From: Mesorhizobium sp. J8
GTDB lineage: Bacteria; Pseudomonadota; Alphaproteobacteria; Rhizobiales; Rhizobiaceae
Assembly: GCF_016591715.1 (NCBI RefSeq)
Contig: NZ_AP024109.1
Span: 2,046,001-2,110,000 of the forward strand
DNA length: 64,000 bases
Direction: 5' to 3'
How positions within the stretch are numbered: the stretch's first letter is position 1; every line of letters begins with the position of its first letter. The translations under genes were made by a program, and so were the position numbers. Positions 52,956 through 62,239 of this stretch are shown here, piece by piece. The notes beneath the pieces are model-generated. The model was not told the DNA's origin and did not search any database. It saw nothing but the letters and a program-made list of their open reading frames with translations.

Positions 52956-53294
52956 ATGAATTCCGTTGACGATATCGACCTGATTGAAGAGACCCCGGCC
53001 GCCGCCGAGGGCATCGAAGCCGCTTCCGAAAACCTCCTCGACCATGCCGCTGCAGCGGTCGAATCCGCCGATCCTTCCGAAGACGACGAGGAAGAAGGCG
53101 ATGACGAGGAAGCCACGGCCTCGACCGACGATGAGTCGGACGACGAGGATGAAGATGACGACGACGGCGAGGACGCCGACGACGAAGCCAAGGCCTCGGG
53201 CGACGATGAGTCCGACGAGGAGGACGAAGATGGCGACGAGGATGAAGACGAGGCCGATGAGTCCGACGAGGACGACAAGGAAGAAGCTGCCTGA
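52956..53294 (+). CDS. Highly acidic, intrinsically disordered protein
   Basis: 112 residues from the ATG with GGAGG six bases before it. After a short MNSVDDIDLIEETPAAAEGIEAAS start the protein is almost entirely Asp, Glu, Ser and Ala, with runs such as DDESDDEDEDDDDGED. No recognised domain. Extreme negative charge suggests a nucleic-acid mimic, a chaperone-like or cation-binding role, but none can be shown. A strong terminator follows. Confidence 0.75.
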   Translation: MNSVDDIDLIEETPAAAEGIEAASENLLDHAAAAVESADPSEDDEEEGDDEEATASTDDESDDEDEDDDDGEDADDEAKASGDDESDEEDEDGDEDEDEADESDEDDKEEAA

Positions 53295-53320
53295 GCTGTC
53301 TCCTGTCGTCTGAAGCATGA

Positions 53321-53348
53321 AGGGCGACGCGTTACTCGTCGCCCTTTT
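53321..53348 (+). terminator. Rho-independent terminator
   Basis: AGGGCGACG, 7-base loop, CGTCGCCCT then TTTT; 9-bp perfect stem 26 bases after the acidic-protein stop. Confidence 0.85.
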
Positions 53349-53385
53349 CGTCAGGCTCGTCAATCTTCCGAGAAGATTGACCCCG

Positions 53386-53775
53386 TCAATCTTCTATGAT
53401 GCCGACCCGCACGCTGTCCGGATAGACGTCGACCTCGATCAGCGGCTCGCCATTGACGATGGCGCGCCGGGTCGAACTGCTCATGGCGCCGCCGCGCTCC
53501 AGCCAGCGCTGCAGGTCGGCCCGCGAACCGTCGCTGCGGAACCAGCGATCGTCCTGGTCGTCGCCGTCGCGCCGGTGGAACTTGTGCCAGTTGGCGCGGT
53601 CCTGCCGCACCATCTGCGCCGCGCTGCTCAGCGGATAGCCGTCGCTGGCGCGATGATCGCGATCGGAAATCCGCGCGACGTAGGAGCCGAGCATGTCGTC
53701 GGCCTTCGCCGTACCCGCGCCCAGTGTCATCGCCGCCACCAGTGCGGCAACGGCCATTGCTTTCGTAACGTTCAT
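53386..53775 (-). CDS. Exported hypothetical protein
   Basis: 129 residues. Signal peptide ends near GAGTAKADD (about residue 25). The mature part is basic and acidic in alternation, with RQDRANWHKFHRRDGDDQDDRWFRSDGSR and VDVYPDSVRVGIIED. No known domain. Likely periplasmic. Confidence 0.78.
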   Translation of the reverse strand: MNVTKAMAVAALVAAMTLGAGTAKADDMLGSYVARISDRDHRASDGYPLSSAAQMVRQDRANWHKFHRRDGDDQDDRWFRSDGSRADLQRWLERGGAMSSSTRRAIVNGEPLIEVDVYPDSVRVGIIED

Positions 53776-53876
53776 GAAACCCCCTTTTGAAACGCCGGCG
53801 CCATCGTGCCCAGTCCCGATGACGGGAATCGGACAGAGTTAAGCGCCTAGCACATAGAGGCGGTATCCAGTGTGAT

Positions 53877-54365
53877 CTACATCGCCTTGCCGACGCGCGG
53901 CAGGGGCTGGCCATTTGACGGCTGTGCGTTGGCCGTCGCGGCCGGTTTGTCGCCGGTTTTGCCGTCGCCGTTCGAAGCAGACGCTGTGCCGTTGGCGGGC
54001 GTTGCCGGCGAAGTGCCGTTTGCCGGCGCGGCCGCGGTTGCCGGTGCCGCGGGCTTGGCCGCCGCGGTCGCCGCAGGCGTTGCGAAAGCGCCGCCGACAA
54101 CGCCGCCGCGGATGATCATCGGGGCCTGCTGGTGCCTGGACTTTTCGGGAATCGCCGCGACCTTTTCGTCGGTGACGGCGGGCATGGGATCGCCCAGCGC
54201 TATCATCGACGGCGTCGAGGCCGCGGACAGCTTGGCCGGCTCGATCGCATTCAGCCTGACCACCGAAGGCGTCGAGCTCGATGGTCCGACCACGACGATC
54301 GACGAGGCATGTGCCGCGCCGTTCATCGCCAGAAGACTGATACCGAACGCTTCAAGCAGACGCAT
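53877..54365 (-). CDS. Exported Ala/Pro-rich hypothetical protein
   Basis: 162 residues from the ATG eight bases after GGGAG. N-terminal signal peptide (MRLLEAFGISLLAMNGAAHAS), a conserved-looking central part, SMIALGDPMPAVTDEKVAAIPEK, then a low-complexity tail of Ala, Pro, Thr and Gly. Probably an envelope or surface protein. Function unknown. Confidence 0.75.
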   Translation of the reverse strand: MRLLEAFGISLLAMNGAAHASSIVVVGPSSSTPSVVRLNAIEPAKLSAASTPSMIALGDPMPAVTDEKVAAIPEKSRHQQAPMIIRGGVVGGAFATPAATAAAKPAAPATAAAPANGTSPATPANGTASASNGDGKTGDKPAATANAQPSNGQPLPRVGKAM

Positions 54366-54539
54366 CACAACAACTCCCAAGCCCGCAACCGCATAGAACC
54401 CGCACCTTAAGGCCGCCAAATTGAAGCCGGCTTGCCCGAAAACTTAACATTTTAGGGATTGATAAATCGCCAATGCCCGCCCTTGCCCGATGGAAGCCGT
54501 CGTATTACGGGACCGGCATGTTTGAGATTGGTGGCGAAT

Positions 54540-55502
<963 letters not shown>

Positions 55503-55522
55503 GCCTATCTCTTTGTTTTGAT

Positions 55523-55564
55523 GCGATTCCGGGCGGAACCGCTTCGCACTTTTCCTGGAATTGC
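55523..55564. repeat. Palindromic repeat, second copy of the GCAATTCC family
   Basis: Inverted orientation relative to the copy at 4579-4622: ends GCGATTCC and GGAATTGC, with CGGAACCGCTTCGCACTTTTCC inside. Lies in the 77-bp gap between the Sua5-like and FAD-dehydrogenase genes. Confidence 0.75.
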
Positions 55565-55579
55565 TCTAGGTTCTGACCC

Positions 55580-57013
55580 ATGAACGATCAGCCCTTCGAC
55601 CTCGACCCCGCCGTCATCGACCGCTTCGCGGCCATCGTCGGCGGCAAATATGCCTTGCGCGACCAGGCCGACATCGCGCCTTACATCACCGAGCGGCGCG
55701 GCCTCTGGCACGGCCGCACATCGCTGGTGCTGAGACCCGGCAGCGTCGAGGAGGTGAGCCGCATCATGCGCCTCGCCACCGAGACCGGAACGCCGGTCGT
55801 GCCGCAGAGCGGCAATACCGGGCTGGTCGGCGCCCAGGTGCCGGACAAATCCGGACACGACATCGTGCTGTCGCTGTCCAGGCTTAACCGCATCCGCGAG
55901 ATCGACGTCCTGTCGAACACGGCGACCGTCGAGGCCGGCGTCATCTTGCAGACGCTGCAGGAAGCGGCCGACGCCGCCGACCGGCTGTTTCCGCTGTCGC
56001 TCGCCGCGCAAGGGTCCTGCCAGATCGGCGGCAATCTTTCTTCCAACGCGGGCGGTACCGGCGTGCTTGCCTATGGCAATGCGCGCGAGCTCTGCCTCGG
56101 CGTCGAGGTGGTGCTGCCGACCGGCGAGGTGTTCGACGATCTGCGCAAGCTGAAGAAGGACAACACCGGCTACGATCTGAAGAACCTCTTCGTCGGCGCC
56201 GAAGGCACGCTCGGCGTCATCACCGCCGCGGTAATGAAACTGTTCCCGAAGCCGAAGGGCAGGGAGGTCGCCTTTGCCGGCCTGCCGTCGTCCCCGAAAG
56301 ACGCGCTGTCGCTGTTCACCCTGGCGATGGACCGCGCTGGCGCCTCGCTCACCGCTTTCGAGCTTATCGGCAGAAGGCCCTACGATTTCACGCTTAAGCA
56401 CGGGCAAGGCATCACCAGGCCGCTGGCCGACGACTGGCCGTGGTATGTGCTGATGCAGGTTTCTTCCGGCCGTTCCGAAGAGGACGGCAAGGCGCTGATC
56501 GAGGAAATCCTTTCAGCCGGCCTCGAGCAAGGCATCGTCGGCGACGCGGTGGTGTCGGCAAGCCTGGCCCAGGGCGACGCCTTCTGGAATTTCCGCGAGA
56601 CGCTTCCCGAGTGCCAGAAGCCGGAGGGCGCCTCGATCAAGCACGACATCTCGGTGCCGATCGCCTCGATCCCCGAGTTCATCGAAAAGGCGGCCGGCGT
56701 GGTGGAAGGCGTCTGCCCCGGCGCGCGCGTGGTCTGCTTCGGCCATATGGGCGACGGCAACCTGCACTACAACATCTCGCGTCCGGTGGATTGGCAGGAC
56801 GAGCCGTTCCTCGAGCTCTATCATCCCATGAACAAGGCCGTGCACGATGTCGTGCGCTCCTTCCACGGCTCGATCTCGGCCGAGCACGGCATCGGCCAGC
56901 TGAAGCGCGACGAACTGATCGCCACGGCGCCGCCGATGGCGATCGATCTGATGCGCCGCGTGAAGGCGGCCTTCGATCCGGCCGGCATTATGAATCCCGG
57001 TAAGGTTATCTGA
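55580..57013 (+). CDS. FAD-linked D-2-hydroxyacid dehydrogenase (GlcD/D2HGDH-like)
   Basis: 477 residues. The FAD-binding PCMH domain is marked by VVPQSGNTGLVGAQVP and LSSNAGGTGVLAYGNARE with VGAEGTLGVITAAVMKLFPKP; the C-terminal FAD-oxidase_C domain has CFGHMGDGNLHYNISRP (metal histidines) and the closing SAEHGIGQLKR and FDPAGIMNPGKVI. Oxidises a D-2-hydroxyacid such as 2-hydroxyglutarate or lactate. Confidence 0.9.
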   Translation: MNDQPFDLDPAVIDRFAAIVGGKYALRDQADIAPYITERRGLWHGRTSLVLRPGSVEEVSRIMRLATETGTPVVPQSGNTGLVGAQVPDKSGHDIVLSLSRLNRIREIDVLSNTATVEAGVILQTLQEAADAADRLFPLSLAAQGSCQIGGNLSSNAGGTGVLAYGNARELCLGVEVVLPTGEVFDDLRKLKKDNTGYDLKNLFVGAEGTLGVITAAVMKLFPKPKGREVAFAGLPSSPKDALSLFTLAMDRAGASLTAFELIGRRPYDFTLKHGQGITRPLADDWPWYVLMQVSSGRSEEDGKALIEEILSAGLEQGIVGDAVVSASLAQGDAFWNFRETLPECQKPEGASIKHDISVPIASIPEFIEKAAGVVEGVCPGARVVCFGHMGDGNLHYNISRPVDWQDEPFLELYHPMNKAVHDVVRSFHGSISAEHGIGQLKRDELIATAPPMAIDLMRRVKAAFDPAGIMNPGKVI

Positions 57014-57133
57014 TCCTCACCTCACCCGGCGGCCGGTCGCATTCCGATAACCATCGCCGAGATCAGCAAAATTTAACCGACTTTCTTAAGCGCGCCGGTA
57101 AGAAGCGAGCGCTAATGTTTCTTCCCATAACGA

Positions 57134-57179
57134 GGCCGGAAAAACCGGCCCTGAGAGAACCGGAAAAACGGCCCTCAGG
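57134..57179 (+). promoter_or_regulatory. Tandem hairpin leader upstream of the 57199 gene
   Basis: GGCCGG-AAAAA-CCGGCC (57134-57150) is followed by CCTGAG...CTCAGG (57150-57179) with inner CCG/CGG around another run of A. GGCCG of the first can also pair with CGGCC at 57169-57173, so two folds compete just before the Shine-Dalgarno. Confidence 0.4.
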
Positions 57180-57198
57180 ACTAACAGGGAAGACATCG

Positions 57199-57765
57199 AT
57201 GAACACTGGACTGAAGCCAGTCTGGGCCGGGCGCAACATGCGTCTCGACCCGTTTCGCCTGCCGCAGATGGTGAGCTATGCCACCCGCGACGACTATGGC
57301 GACGTGACCTTCACCATCGACCAGCGCGGCGCCGTCATCCGCCGTGTGCTGGAGATGAGCGGTGTGCCGGCGATCATCGCGCTGCCCGCCAAGGCGTTCC
57401 GCGGCGTCGCCGCCCGCGCCATGGAAGATCCGGACGGCAACGTCACCGTGACGCTCGAGCTCCTGCACAATGATCCGATGCTGTCGGTGCCGCTGCTGGT
57501 CGCCGATGACCTCGAGGACGTCGCCGCGGACTGGCGCGCCTGGGCCGACGCCTATCGCCTGCCGATGCTTTTGATCGAGGCCGATGGCATCGCCCGCACC
57601 CTGGAAGAATCGCTCGGCGCCGCCATCAAGGCCCTGCCGCCGCAGGAGCGCCGCAAGGGCCGCGTCTCCACCATGCGCCGCCCTCGCTTCCTCGCCCGCC
57701 GCAAGGCCGGCAACCTGGGCCTGAGGCTCGTCATCGACGGCCAGGAGATTATTGCGCGGGAGTAG
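57199..57765 (+). CDS. DUF6101-like conserved hypothetical protein
   Basis: 188 residues from the ATG after CAGGGAAGA. Begins MNTGLKPVWAGRNMRLDPFRLPQMVSY and ends in a basic segment, STMRRPRFLARRKAGNLGLRLVIDGQEIIARE. It matches a rhizobial family that I recall as DUF6101; no function is known. Upstream leader carries two overlapping hairpins. Confidence 0.7.
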   Translation: MNTGLKPVWAGRNMRLDPFRLPQMVSYATRDDYGDVTFTIDQRGAVIRRVLEMSGVPAIIALPAKAFRGVAARAMEDPDGNVTVTLELLHNDPMLSVPLLVADDLEDVAADWRAWADAYRLPMLLIEADGIARTLEESLGAAIKALPPQERRKGRVSTMRRPRFLARRKAGNLGLRLVIDGQEIIARE

Positions 57766-57778
57766 TGCGACGCCCTCT

Positions 57779-57923
57779 CCTTCTCCCCTTGTGGGAGAAG
57801 GTGTCGCCGAAGGCGACGGATGAGGGGTGCTCCAGGGAAAGCCAGCGTCTCACTCCGCTGGAACACCCCTCATCCGTCTCGGCGCTAACGCGCCGATCCA
57901 CCTTCTCCCACAAGGGGAGAAGG
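57779..57923. repeat. Long palindromic intergenic repeat (copy D)
   Basis: 145 bp, almost identical to copy C 54 kb away including the centre GCTCCAGGGAAAGCC. It lies between the convergent DUF6101-like and ubiA genes and could end both transcripts. Confidence 0.85.
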
Positions 57924-57934
57924 GAAAAGCCCCG

Positions 57935-58921
57935 CTACACCAGCGGCTTGAGCCATATCCACACCGAGCCGCCGATCAGGCCGAGGAAGATCAGCCAGCC
58001 GACCTGGTTGTTCGACTTGAACAGCTTCAGGCACTGGTCCGGATTGTTAATGTCGAGCCGGATGATCTGGCGCGCCATGTGCGCGCCGGCGGCGATCAGG
58101 CCGGCCAGCGCCACGATCGGCACCTGCGCCGAAGCGAAGGCGATGGCGAAGCAGATCAGCGCGCCGCCATAGAGCCCGGTGAGCCACATCTTGGTGTTGT
58201 CGCCGAACAGCCGCGCCGTCGAGCGTACGCCGACGATGGCGTCGTCTTCCTTGTCCTGATGCGCGTAAATCGTGTCGTAGCCGATCACCCACAGGATCGA
58301 GCCGATATAGAGCATGATCGCCGGGTCATCGATGTCGCCGAACTCGACCGCCCAGCCCATCAGCGCGCCCCAGGAGAAGGCTAAGCCCAGCACGAATTGC
58401 GGCCAGTTGGTGATGCGCTTCATGAACGGATAGACTGCGACGATCGCGAGCGAGGCGATGCCGAGCGGGATGGCGAAGCTGTTGAATTGCAGCAGCACGG
58501 CCAATCCCACCAGCGCCTGGATGATGACGAAGGCCCAGGCCTGGCGGCGCGTCACCTTGCCGGCGGGCAGCGGCCGCGAGCGCGTGCGCTCGACCCGGTT
58601 GTCGATGTCCTCGTCCGCGAGATCGTTGTAGGTGCAGCCGGCGCCGCGCATGGCGACGGCGCCGATGAAGAACAAAAGCAGGTACCAGGGCGCCGGAAGC
58701 AGCGTCAGCAGCGGGTCGGTCGGGCGCGGATAGGCGCCCGCGGCAAGTGCGGCCGACCACCAGCAGGGCCACAACAGCAGTTGCCAGCCGATCGGCCGGT
58801 CCCAGCGCGCGAGCTGCGCATAGGGCCAGAGCCAGCGCGGCAGCACCCGGTACACCCAATGGCCGCTCGGCGCATCGGCGACACGGCCCTGGATCGCTTT
58901 CGACTGGACGGTTTCCATCAT
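57935..58921 (-). CDS. ubiA: 4-hydroxybenzoate polyprenyltransferase
   Basis: 328 residues with about eight membrane helices. First aspartate motif NDLADEDIDNRVERTRSRPL and second YDTIYAHQDKEDDAIVGVRSTA bind Mg-prenyl diphosphate. The opening RWDRPIGWQLLLWPCWW is typical of UbiA. Attaches the polyprenyl tail made by the ispB product to 4-hydroxybenzoate in ubiquinone synthesis. Two ATGs in tandem begin the frame. Confidence 0.95.
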   Translation of the reverse strand: MMETVQSKAIQGRVADAPSGHWVYRVLPRWLWPYAQLARWDRPIGWQLLLWPCWWSAALAAGAYPRPTDPLLTLLPAPWYLLLFFIGAVAMRGAGCTYNDLADEDIDNRVERTRSRPLPAGKVTRRQAWAFVIIQALVGLAVLLQFNSFAIPLGIASLAIVAVYPFMKRITNWPQFVLGLAFSWGALMGWAVEFGDIDDPAIMLYIGSILWVIGYDTIYAHQDKEDDAIVGVRSTARLFGDNTKMWLTGLYGGALICFAIAFASAQVPIVALAGLIAAGAHMARQIIRLDINNPDQCLKLFKSNNQVGWLIFLGLIGGSVWIWLKPLV

Positions 58922-58969
58922 GTTGAAGTGACAGTCGCGGGTGGCGACGTCAAGCGGCCGCGGTGTCGC

Positions 58970-59881
58970 TCAAGCAGTGAAAACATCGTGACCGGCAAAC
59001 CATGCCTTGGCGACGTCGATGAAGGCCGTGGCCGCCTTGGACAGGCGCTGGCGCGTGTCATGCGTCAGGATGATGCGCTGCATCGGCAGCGGGTCGGAGA
59101 GCGGCTTCAAGACCAGCGGCAGGCCGTCATAGCTGCGGTCGCCATGGGGCCTCGTGTAGCTGACCGCGACGCCGAAGCCGTTCGCCACCATGGACCTCTG
59201 CAATTCGAACGAGCTCGTCGTCGCCCGGGCGATCGGCGACAGGCCGCGGCTGAGGAAGAGGTCCAGCATGTGCTGCCAGCTATGCGGCTGGTCGGTGGTG
59301 ATCAGCGGATGCTGGGCGAGCTCGGCCAGGCTGACGGCATGCTTGTCCGCAAGCTCATGGCCGGAGGGCAGAAGGGCGTGCGGCCGCAACTCATGCAGCA
59401 GGATGCGCTTGAAATGGCCTGGAAGGCCGAGATCGTAGGTGAGGCCGAGATCGACGGCGCTGTCGGCGAGCCGCCGCCCCAGCGTCTCGAAAGTCTCGTC
59501 GCCGATGACGACGGTGACGGCCGGGCAGCGTTCGGCAAAGGCGCGCATCAGCGCCGGCGCGAAATAGGGCGCCAGATCCTCGAAGCAACCGAGCACCAGC
59601 TCGCCGCCGATATCGGCGTCGCGCGAACCGAGCGCCGCCAGTTCGTCCGCCTCGCCCAGCACCTGCCTCGCCTTGGCGACGGCCCTGCGGCCGAAGGACG
59701 TCAGCGCGACGCCGCTTCCCCGCTGGCGCACGAACAGTTTCTGGCCAAGCGCCTCCTCGACATGGTCGATCGCCACCGAGATCGACGGCTGCGACACGTT
59801 CAGCGCCTGGGCTGCCGCGGTCACGCTGCCATAGCGGGCCACGGCAACGACATAGCGCAACTGGGTGAGCGTAAACTTCAT
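58970..59881 (-). CDS. LysR-family transcriptional regulator
   Basis: 303 residues. Helix-turn-helix SVTAAAQALNVSQPSISVAIDHVEEALG (about 18-46) and an effector domain. Divergent from the PhyH-type dioxygenase gene, with an inverted repeat between them that covers its own start codon, so it likely controls that gene and itself. Confidence 0.9.
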   Translation of the reverse strand: MKFTLTQLRYVVAVARYGSVTAAAQALNVSQPSISVAIDHVEEALGQKLFVRQRGSGVALTSFGRRAVAKARQVLGEADELAALGSRDADIGGELVLGCFEDLAPYFAPALMRAFAERCPAVTVVIGDETFETLGRRLADSAVDLGLTYDLGLPGHFKRILLHELRPHALLPSGHELADKHAVSLAELAQHPLITTDQPHSWQHMLDLFLSRGLSPIARATTSSFELQRSMVANGFGVAVSYTRPHGDRSYDGLPLVLKPLSDPLPMQRIILTHDTRQRLSKAATAFIDVAKAWFAGHDVFTA

Positions 59882-59896
59882 AGATAAAAACTATGA
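59878..59896. promoter_or_regulatory. LysR-type operator TCATAG-N7-CTATGA
   Basis: Perfect 6-bp inverted repeat with seven bases between; contains the T-N11-A pattern of LysR boxes. It overlaps the start codon of the LysR gene and lies about 75 bases before the dioxygenase start. Confidence 0.5.
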
Positions 59897-59970
59897 GCGA
59901 GATGACAAGTTATTATTTTACGCGATGTCTGACGCTTGCGATAGTCAGTCACCAACTGAGGAAAAGCGCC

Positions 59971-60765
59971 ATGGCCAGCCCGAAGATCGATGCCTCGACG
60001 ATTGCTGATTACCAGCGCGACGGCGCGGTCTGCATACGGGGCGCCTTCAAGGACTGGGTCGACGTCATTGCCGACGGCATCGAGCGCAACATGCAGAACC
60101 GCAGTGCCACCGCCTCCGACATCGCCGGCGGCAAGGGCAGCTTCTTCGACGATTACTGCAACTGGGAGCGGATCCCGGAATTCGTCAGGATCGTGCGCGA
60201 ATCGCCGGCCGCCGAGCTCGCCGCCGCGGTCATGCAGTCGCGCAGCGCGCAGTTCTTCCACGATCACGTCCTGGTCAAGGAGCCCGGCACGCAGAAGCCG
60301 ACCCCCTGGCACCAGGACATCCCCTATTACTTCGTCGACGGCAGCCAGACGGTGAGCTTCTGGATTCCGATCGATCCGGTGAAGGAAGCGACGCTCAGGC
60401 TGATCGCCGGCTCGCACAAATGGGAAAAGATGGTGCTGCCGGTGCGCTGGCTGAACGACGACAATTTCTATGCCGGCGAGGGCGACTATCTGCCGGTGCC
60501 CGATCCCGACAATGATCCCTCGATGAAGGTGCTCGAATGGGAGATGGAGCCGGGCGACGCCATCCTGTTCGACTTCCGCACGGCCCATGGCGCGCGCGGC
60601 AATTTGACCTCGGCCCGGCGCCGGGCGCTGTCGCTGCGCTGGGTCGGCGACGACGCGCATTATGTCGAACGCCCCGGCCGCACCTCGCCGCCCTATCCGG
60701 GCCACGACATGAAGCCCGGCCAGAAGCTGCGCGAGGACTGGTTCCCGGTCATCTACCAGAGCTGA
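59971..60765 (+). CDS. Phytanoyl-CoA dioxygenase (PhyH) family Fe(II)/2-oxoglutarate oxygenase
   Basis: 264 residues from the ATG eight bases after GAGGA. The iron facial triad is visible: His114 and Asp116 in TPWHQDIPYY and His206 in FDFRTAHGARG, with the arginine that binds 2-oxoglutarate after it. Hydroxylates an unactivated carbon of an acid or related compound. Substrate unknown; regulated probably by the adjacent LysR protein. Confidence 0.9.
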   Translation: MASPKIDASTIADYQRDGAVCIRGAFKDWVDVIADGIERNMQNRSATASDIAGGKGSFFDDYCNWERIPEFVRIVRESPAAELAAAVMQSRSAQFFHDHVLVKEPGTQKPTPWHQDIPYYFVDGSQTVSFWIPIDPVKEATLRLIAGSHKWEKMVLPVRWLNDDNFYAGEGDYLPVPDPDNDPSMKVLEWEMEPGDAILFDFRTAHGARGNLTSARRRALSLRWVGDDAHYVERPGRTSPPYPGHDMKPGQKLREDWFPVIYQS

Positions 60766-60934
60766 GCTGTCCTCCGGGGTCGTTTCTCCCGGCCGTCGGA
60801 GGCTCGGGACATGTCCATCGGCCTTGATGAGGTCCATGTTCCCGTGCGCAATTGGCGCCAATTTGCCAAGACGCCTTGACCCGCCGCCCGCGGACCAATA
60901 GCGGGTTCGGGGAGACGATCAGCAAGAGGTGGCC

Positions 60935-62215
60935 ATGAACGTTCTTCTTCTCGGCTCGGGCGGCCGCGAACATGCGCTCGCCTGGAAGATGTCCGCCTCG
61001 CCGCTGCTGACGAAGCTCTACGCCTCGCCCGGCAACCCGGGCATCGGACGCGTCGCCGAACTCGTGAAGCTCGACGTCGCCGACCATTCCGCCGTCGCGT
61101 CCTTCTGCCAAGAAAAGAAGATCGACCTGGTCGTGGTCGGCCCGGAAGGCCCGCTGGTCGCCGGCATCGCGGATGATCTGCGCGCCTGGGGCATCCGGGT
61201 CTTCGGTCCGTCAAAGGCCGCGGCAAGGCTCGAGGGCTCGAAGGGCTTCACCAAGGATCTTTGCGCCAAATTCAACATTCCGACCGCCGCCTATGGCCGC
61301 TTCGGCGATCTCGCCTCGGCGAAAGCCTATGTCGAGAAGACCGGCGCGCCGATCGTCATCAAGGCCGACGGGCTTGCCGCCGGCAAGGGGGTTACCATCG
61401 CCATGACGCTCGATGAGGCGAATGCCGCGCTGGAGGCGTGTTTCGACGGCGCCTTCGGCGTCGCCGGCGCCGAGGTTGTGGTCGAGGAATATCTCACCGG
61501 CGAGGAAGCGAGCTTCTTCTGCCTGTGCGACGGCGCTACGGCGCTGCCCTTCGGCACCGCGCAGGACCACAAGCGCGTCGGCGACGGCGACACCGGGCCG
61601 AACACCGGCGGTATGGGCGCCTATTCGCCGGCGCCGGTGATGACACCCGAAATGACCGAGCGCACCATGCGCGAGATCATTGAGCCGACCATGCGCGGCA
61701 TGGCCAATCTTGGCGCGCCCTTCGCCGGCATCCTCTTCGCCGGCCTGATGATCACCGACAAAGGGCCGAAGCTCATCGAATACAACACCCGTTTCGGCGA
61801 CCCCGAATGCCAGGTGCTGATGATGCGGCTGAAGGACGACCTGCTCGTCCTGCTCAACGCTGCCGTCGATGGCCAGCTCGCGCATATGTCTATCCGCTGG
61901 AGCGACGAGACGGCATTGACCGTGGTGATGGCGGCAAGGGGTTATCCCGGCACGCCGGAAAAGGGCTCCGTCATCCGCGGCCTCGACGAGGCCGAGCGTG
62001 ATGGCGCCCAGATTTTCCACGCCGGGACCGCCATCAATGGCGGCGCGCTGGTCGCCAATGGCGGTCGCGTGCTCAACGTCACCGCGCTCGGCAAGACTGT
62101 AGGCGAGGCCCAGGCGACGGCCTATGCGGCGATCGACCGGATCGACTGGCCGCAGGGCTTCTACCGCCACGACATCGGCTGGCGCGCCGTCGAGCGCGAG
62201 AAGGCCAGCGGCTGA
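60935..62215 (+). CDS. purD: Phosphoribosylamine-glycine ligase
   Basis: 426 residues from the ATG giving [19 protein letters not shown], with AGAGG five bases before; the GTG two codons upstream is less likely. ATP-grasp enzyme with [16 protein letters not shown], a GKGVTIA loop, [16 protein letters not shown] and [16 protein letters not shown]. Second step of purine synthesis. Confidence 0.97.
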   Translation: MNVLLLGSGGREHALAWKMSASPLLTKLYASPGNPGIGRVAELVKLDVADHSAVASFCQEKKIDLVVVGPEGPLVAGIADDLRAWGIRVFGPSKAAARLEGSKGFTKDLCAKFNIPTAAYGRFGDLASAKAYVEKTGAPIVIKADGLAAGKGVTIAMTLDEANAALEACFDGAFGVAGAEVVVEEYLTGEEASFFCLCDGATALPFGTAQDHKRVGDGDTGPNTGGMGAYSPAPVMTPEMTERTMREIIEPTMRGMANLGAPFAGILFAGLMITDKGPKLIEYNTRFGDPECQVLMMRLKDDLLVLLNAAVDGQLAHMSIRWSDETALTVVMAARGYPGTPEKGSVIRGLDEAERDGAQIFHAGTAINGGALVANGGRVLNVTALGKTVGEAQATAYAAIDRIDWPQGFYRHDIGWRAVEREKASG

Positions 62216-62239
62216 TATCGGCTGGCGAGTGCCGGAAAG

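Noticed and set aside
52871..53278. Serine-rich and hydrophobic minus-strand frames opposite the acidic protein
   Set aside because: They mirror the GAC/GAG/GAT repeats of the acidic gene; the plus strand has the ribosome-binding site and terminator.
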